NCBI GenBank assembly: GCA_025175895.1
Contig: CM046000.1
Coordinates: 43,684,720-43,748,719, forward strand
DNA length: 64,000 nt
Direction of reading: 5' to 3'
Source of the DNA: Wurfbainia villosa
Lineage: Eukaryota > Streptophyta > Magnoliopsida > Zingiberales > Zingiberaceae
Part shown: in pieces, positions 58,893 to 64,000 of the stretch
Numbering within the stretch: position 1 is the first letter of the stretch
Layout: the number at the start of each line of letters is the position of its first letter
Position numbers and translations under genes: made by a program
The notes under the pieces: generated by a model
Told to the model about the DNA's origin: nothing
Databases searched by the model: none
What the model saw: only the letters and a program-made list of their open reading frames with translations

Positions 58893-59528
58893 AAGAGAAC
58901 ACAGAAGTATTAGGCATCCAGACAACATCAACAATTACCTCCTCAGGCGCAACTATACCAGTGTACCATGATGCCAGCAGTTATTCAACCTCCTGCAACT
59001 CCAGTGACATACTACTCAGGGGTTCCTACACAGCAGTATCAACTGACAGGTTCTCATATGTATGTTGTGCCACCACAGCAGATTCAACAGCCAATATCAG
59101 TACCTCAGAGCCAGATTCAACCTGAGTGGAGGCACCCTACTATTCATACGGGGACACAACCACATAGTGCGGAGCCTAGATGTATTTTCACTACTATCCG
59201 AGAGGAGGCGCAGCGGACCAATGGAGCGGTTATTCGAGGTATGATTTTTTTTTGTCTATGTTATTTATGCCGATACTATGATTGATTTTGGTAGTTTGTA
59301 TTCCCTTATATCTAGAATATTTTTGGATATAAGATTAGGGGAAGCTCTACATTTGGATAGTGTGAATTACCAGTATCTCTAACCTTAGGAGAGGTGTTGT
59401 TATGCACCAAGAAATTAAGGATTGTCGGTTAAAATTTAGAAGGTCTATTAAGAGATGATAGATAATCTCCAAGCTCACTCGTGGTGTTTGGGTACGAAAT
59501 TTGGGGACCAAATTTTGTTAAGTGGGCT
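58893..59528 (+). pseudogene. Gln/Pro-rich linker and protease scrap of element D
   Basis: The frame 58968-59285 is Gln/Pro-rich and leads into FTTIREEAQRTNGAVIRGMI. A frame change near 59255 then gives DADTMIDFGSLYSLIS, where a gypsy protease would have a D-S/T-G active site; here it reads DFG. Nothing of reverse transcriptase follows. The end (59480-59528) contains VWVRNLGTKF-like coding, normally close to the 3' end of such elements. Confidence 0.6.
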
Positions 59529-59537
59529 AGGGGAGAA
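59529..59537 (+). promoter_or_regulatory. Polypurine tract of element D
   Basis: AGGGGAGAA lies right before the 3' LTR TGTAAGATACG. This is the typical plus-strand primer of gypsy elements. Confidence 0.8.
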
Positions 59538-62500
59538 TGTAAGATACGGGGAGAAAAAAAGTTACTAAGCATGTAGATTAATTACTTAAGTGGGTTTAAT
59601 TAGGTGTTGAGGACAAAGTGGGTTAGCTTGGACTTGACCTAGGCTAGCTCAACCACCTATGGACGGCTTATAAAAACCTCCCGAATGAACCTAGTTCGCC
59701 TCTCTTCATCTCACTCGCGATCGCTTCTTTTCCTCTCCTCACTCGCACGATCTGTGATCTCCATTTCTTTCCCTCCGCAAGCCAGCTGTTGTCGACGCTT
59801 TTGGTGGGTGATCCGACTGAGGGAAAGAGGCCAACCAAGCAGTGTCGGGCTTGAGTTGGGAGGAGGCTATTCATGGGGAGCTGGGAAGCGGTTGGGAGTA
59901 GGCTGTCGGTTGGGGGATCTCGTTGCCGACCATCGCCGGAGCTAGGTAAGAGTCGACCTTCCTTTCTCTTTGATAAGGGATCTAAGTTCTAGCTATGGAT
60001 TCCTTGTTTTAGCTTCAATCGGTGGTTTGGGCAATGTTCTGGGTTCATTTTGTTCCAGTGAACAGAGCAATCGGGAGGAACGACTGTCGGTAAAGATTTG
60101 AGGTCGGTAAGCTTTGATTACCCTTTTCTTCTAATTGGTATTTGCTACTTTCGATTGTGTGTCATGGTAGTTGAGATCAGATGGGTTTTCTGTTAATGGA
60201 TCACGGTTGTGGTTGAGGGTGTGCTTGGTTGTGAGTGAGTGGAGAACTGATGGAGTTGTGTGTTTTATCTAGGGTTCAGTTGGATCCCTAAATCTTTGTG
60301 TGAATTGTTAGTTGTATTGATTGATGATTCTATCAGGTTGTTTATGCTACAGTAGGGGGTTTTTCAAGGAGATTTAGATGTTCTTTAGATTTTCTATCAT
60401 TGATTCAGTTAATGTTGGAGTTGTTATGCAGTTAATTGAATTTGGATTGAATGATTATGGATTGGAATTTCAACTGGTTTTGTTGGTGATATTTGTCATC
60501 TTAGGTGTAAAGAGTTAAGTTTGGATGGTTATTTACAGGTCGAGGTGTTGGTGCATGATTTGTTTATATAGTTGATTTGATATGGATTTGTTCTGTTCTA
60601 TTGATTGTTGGATTGTTGGGTTAAATTGGCTATGGATTAATTTTCAGTTAGTTGAATTTGGGATGTATGGTTAAGGGCAACGAGAAGTGGTTGATCTATG
60701 GTAGAGTTGTTGATGTTAATTGGTGCAAGACTCTAATGGGCTCTAGTATGTTATACCCACGGAGATATAGCAGGGTGTTTGTAGGATTGTGAATGAAACT
60801 CTAGTTAATACTCATTTAGTTGATCGGAATACGAAATCGATGTATGCTTCGACTTGATCATTTGATGCACAATAAAACTTAATTGTAGTTTATGTTGTGT
60901 GCAGGACCTTGATTCGGGAAAGATTTCGGATGTGAAGACAATTGGCAGTCTACATATCAGGTGGGTAATATCTACCTTGGTCAGGTAGTTTGATTGAATC
61001 TAGTGCATGAATTTGGACTTATGCTGATACCTTTGATCTTGAATCCACTCTTATTTATTCCTGTGCTTTATAGTTAGCCTTTGAACTTTGAGATGTTTTA
61101 TTTGTTATCTTTACTGTCTCAATTCATCCCTATTTTTTATTATAGATTATATACATATATTTGATCTATAGATGATGCATAAGTATATGTAGTTGAGTAC
61201 AGTTGTCTTTGATTAGTCATGATGTGACACCACTAGAATTGATGATGGTTATATTTGTAGACTTGGTTGTCTTATTGCATGAACTTGCATTGTTCTGTCG
61301 ACCATAACTATCGTGGATGGTAGAGTGGGTCGTCAATAAAGTTTTGTTTACGGACTAGAGGTCCTAGCATGGGTTGTCTATCTATTGTAAATGACTCTCA
61401 GTGGGATAAAGAGTGTGGCCGAGGGCCTAGATGCATGGAGGATTTATCATCTCATTACATGCATGTTGATGACTATGTCTTCCTTGTGGTTGAGAGAGTC
61501 ATCAGTCGTACCTATCCACCCGGCCACTGAGGGTTAGTTGGTTGCGGGATATATGGGCAGTGATATCTACAACACTCGGCCACTAAGCGATAGTGGTAGC
61601 TAGAGTGACGTGCAGCTTATCCTGTCGTGCAACACTCGACCACTTGTGGTAGTGGTAGCTAGAGTTGTTTGCAGCAGGGACCCTTATATGTTGCTAGATA
61701 GCTACTTACTCATACTGCCCATTCGGCCACTCGAGAGTAGTGGTAGCTAGAGTTTGGACAGTTGTCATGTTTTGTTCACCCAGGCCACACGTGGTCATGG
61801 TAGCGAGGTGTGCAGGCAGTGACCATGCATATGCTTCGCCGTGGAGGCAAACATATTTGTTTGATGCATATTTCATATGTTTGTGATATGATGCATATGA
61901 TTGAGCTATGATTGTTGCATATGTATGTACATCTTCATAGATACCATTTACATGTACTATATTGTTGTTTGTGGAGTATTTGATTATGAGTTGATCACAG
62001 GTGTGATATTATTTTTGCATATTATTGGTATGTGTTTTGTCGTCGTATATTTGTTCAATATGTTGTAAGTCATGTCATTACAGACATTCAAGTATGTCAG
62101 TATATTGCATTATATCCAGTTGGTCAGTTGGTACATGCATGGATTATAGATATACTGAGGATTATTTGATATTTCCTATAAACTGTATACCTGTTGAACT
62201 CTATTCGTTCATATGTTGTTCATTCACTATCTTTATATTACTGCTAAGTTTATACTCACCACCATAGACCTTGGGTTCCTTGTCGCCCATGTAGCAGGTA
62301 GAGGACATCGTGATGAGCTCGGAGCATTGCCAACTGATCCCGTCCCATCCCACTCCAGAGGGTTACAGTTTTTTGGTTATTGTATCTTCATATTTTAAAT
62401 TTAAATTCATGTGGTGAATTGTATGGTTCGTCTTTACTTGGAGTTTGCATTTACTTTTTCGAATTCATTATAGTATATCTTTTATATGTGGTCAATTATA

Positions 62501-62683
62501 CCGGTATGTGCTATTGTGAAGGTTGTTATTTCGTTGTGATGTTTTCGCTGTGAGTTTGATTTTATATGTATCTCTGTTGTTGTAGTTGTAGCCAAAAGGC
62601 TTTGTATCAACAAGATATTGTGTCACGTATAGGGGAGATGTTGTCCGTTTTTTTTTGGCTTGGCATACTCTCTGGGCGTGAAA
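59538..62683 (+). repeat. 3' LTR of element D
   Basis: The LTR is 3146 bp and mostly colinear with the 5' LTR. The 3' end reads GTGAAA where the 5' copy has GTGACA, so the usual terminal CA is mutated; the duplication aaacc then fixes the boundary at 62683. Confidence 0.85.
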
Positions 62684-62688
62684 AAACC

Positions 62689-63098
62689 CTTTTGGTTTAT
62701 TTTCCACCATAGGATTAGAAACAAACCGATTTGGTTCATCCATCATGTCTTTATAAGACTCGGCCAATCCATGCTTCTGATGTGACTGAAACAATTTCAT
62801 GCTCGCTCCTTGTTTGATCCAACCAAACCAAATCTCTCTCGATCTAAGAATCTCATTCTTATACTTGTTTTAAATCCTTCGGATAACACTCGTAGTGCGT
62901 ATGACAAAATAGGTTCCCATTTTATATTGGTCGTCTATAATTAACCATTAATTATAGAACGATCATGAGTGGCACCTAGTAGTATATCATGATCCCCAAT
63001 TAATCGGAAAATTAACAGTTGACCCCAGAACAACTTTTGAAACCTTTCGGTAGCTATAGTGAGTCGTGCCTTGTTCCTAATTTCACTTATCTTATATC
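62689..63098 (-). repeat. 5' LTR of element E, right piece
   Basis: It begins cttttggtttatt, continuing the A-family LTR exactly where D was inserted. It aligns with 19760-20165 of element A up to cacttatcttatat, where LTR J takes over. The rest of the E LTR is lost or lies beyond the window. Confidence 0.85.
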
Positions 63099-64000
63099 TG
63101 TTAGTGCAACAATGCCCCAAGCATTTATATGTTTTGATGTTTGGATAATCATCTAAGTTAGGCAATATTTTGTGATCTAATTGTTAACGTGTTTATGTGA
63201 CAGGAAAATCCAAGTATGAAGACTTGGTAAAGGCAAAGTTCAAGTATGATCTTGGAAAGAGAAGTCCAAGGAAAAGGTTTGGTGTCATAAGACAAAGCAT
63301 GAAGTCTTGGCGGCGTTAAGTCCAAACGGACCTTGGCAAAGGAAGTCCAAAGGCAAGTCTTGGCAGCGTAAGTCCAAGCATGTAGTCTTGGCGGCGTAAA
63401 GTCCAAGCGCACTTTGACAAAGGGAAACCCAAGACATGACAAAACCGAAGGAAGCTCTTGGAAGCAAAGTGCAAAGGATGAACAAGTCGCGAACTCGGAG
63501 GGATCCTGGAGGCGCAAGGCTTAAGGAAGAGCTAGCAGGTTGAGTCTAGGTCTAGGGGTAAATTCAAATATGAATTATTCATACTTGATGAGTATCACCG
63601 ATCATTAGGGTGCTTTGGTCGAGTCGGTGAAAAAATCGACGAATAGTCATTTGCCTAGTCATGGCGGTCGATGTCGACTATCGATCACGATCGCCAATAC
63701 CGATGGTCGGTCGATCAGGTCGATGACAGGCACATAATGGAGTCTCACTCGACTCCGCGTGGCGATCATTCGACTGATCGCTTCATTAGTCGACTGATCA
63801 TGCAACCGTTAGAAATGGTAGCTTCGTATCTCCATAGATTTTCTTCGTCAGAAGCCGTTGGCTTCGGCGGCAGTCAACTGATGTTGTACATCAGTCGACT
63901 CATCCTGCTCCAATGGAAAAAACAACCTTCTCTCTATAAAAAGAGGGCTGGTGGTGGCTTTGAGGGCTAATTCTTACTTTCTGATCATATTCTCAAGCCT
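63099..64000 (+). repeat. LTR J (copia-type), cut by window edge
   Basis: Starts TGTTAGTGCAACAATGCC. It has three agtcttggcggcgtaaagtc-like repeats (63303-63325, 63356-63377, 63384-63407) and further accttggcaaaggaagtcc repeats. A U3 motif region has GTCGACTG sites at 63787-63796 and near 63892-63901, and a TATA-like CTCTATAAAAAGAGGGC near 63931. It is probably a different family from I/C, with a similar motif. The ORF at 63671-63970 is LTR sequence. Confidence 0.65.

Larger units (their letters stand above)
54419..62683 (+). mobile_element. Element D: gag-only Ty3-gypsy element with 3.1 kb LTRs
   Basis: LTRs 54419-57566 and 59538-62683 flank an internal region of under 2 kb. It holds a primer site, a Gag frame, a degenerate protease scrap and a polypurine tract, with no integrase, reverse transcriptase or RNase H. 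The perfect duplication aaacc (54414-54418 and 62684-62688) shows it moved as this unit or was later reduced. Very long LTRs and the Gag type suggest the Tekay/Del chromovirus group; this is an inference. Confidence 0.85.
48727..63098 (-). mobile_element. Element E: old A-family copia copy, invaded three times
   Basis: E shares its order with element A. Pieces: pre-integrase scrap 48727-48796, protease 49928-50339, gag 50340-51112, leader 51113-52259, primer site 53336-53350, 5' LTR 53351-54418 and 62689-63098. Its pol end is missing (truncated at about 48727, against LTR H). Insertions are two SIRE-like solo LTRs (48797-49927, 52260-53335), gypsy element D (54419-62683), and LTR J at the far end (63099). 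It is one of the oldest layers in the right half. Confidence 0.8.

Overview
The window is a block of nested, mostly decayed transposable elements from a flowering-plant nuclear genome. This is shown by Ty1-copia and Ty3-gypsy LTR retrotransposons with initiator tRNA-Met primer sites, an Athila-type env-like ORF, and plant CACTA (En/Spm) genes. I found no host gene, rRNA, tRNA or CRISPR array. The species cannot be named from the sequence; a large, repeat-rich genome is likely. Element letters below are mine.

Layout. 1-2574: minus-strand SIRE-like copia element (I), cut by the window edge. 2575-6910: minus-strand Athila-type gypsy 3' half with env-like pseudogene, a 0.6 kb tandem duplication and a partial LTR. 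6911 to about 9990: a long gypsy-type LTR (K) with a 90 bp AT microsatellite. 10228-11604, 20987-21001 and 26123-26737: one CACTA element, split by copia element A (11610-20981, duplication taatg) and gag-only copia element C (21002-26122). 26738-29179: 5'-truncated copia end (B). 29184-29574: small gypsy/LTR scraps. 29575-29902 and 47859-48726: Athila-like LTR (H), split by copia element G (29903-47858, duplication tggat), which itself carries copia element F in one LTR (31764-40999, duplication atccc). 48727-63098: an old A-family relative (E), minus strand, invaded by two SIRE-like solo LTRs (48797-49927, 52260-53335) and by a gag-only gypsy element D (54419-62683, duplication aaacc). 63099-64000: the start of another LTR (J), cut by the window edge.

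None of the elements looks autonomous. A, F and G keep recognisable gag, protease, integrase, reverse transcriptase and RNase H, but all are broken by frameshifts, stops or deletions. C and D keep gag (D also a degenerate protease) and have lost integrase, reverse transcriptase and RNase H; any mobility would need proteins from relatives elsewhere. F is the youngest insertion by LTR similarity. A, D and G are older, and E, H, K and the CACTA element form the oldest layer.

The points most worth a second look are non-coding: short repeats at fixed spacing in the leaders of A and E (and different repeats in F and G), a CAGTCGACTG palindrome cluster in several LTRs, hairpins, 27 bp repeats and W-box cores inside LTRs, and a Cys-to-Tyr change in the Gag zinc knuckle shared by A and E. 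I found no convincing new biological system; the rest is recognisable repeat biology.
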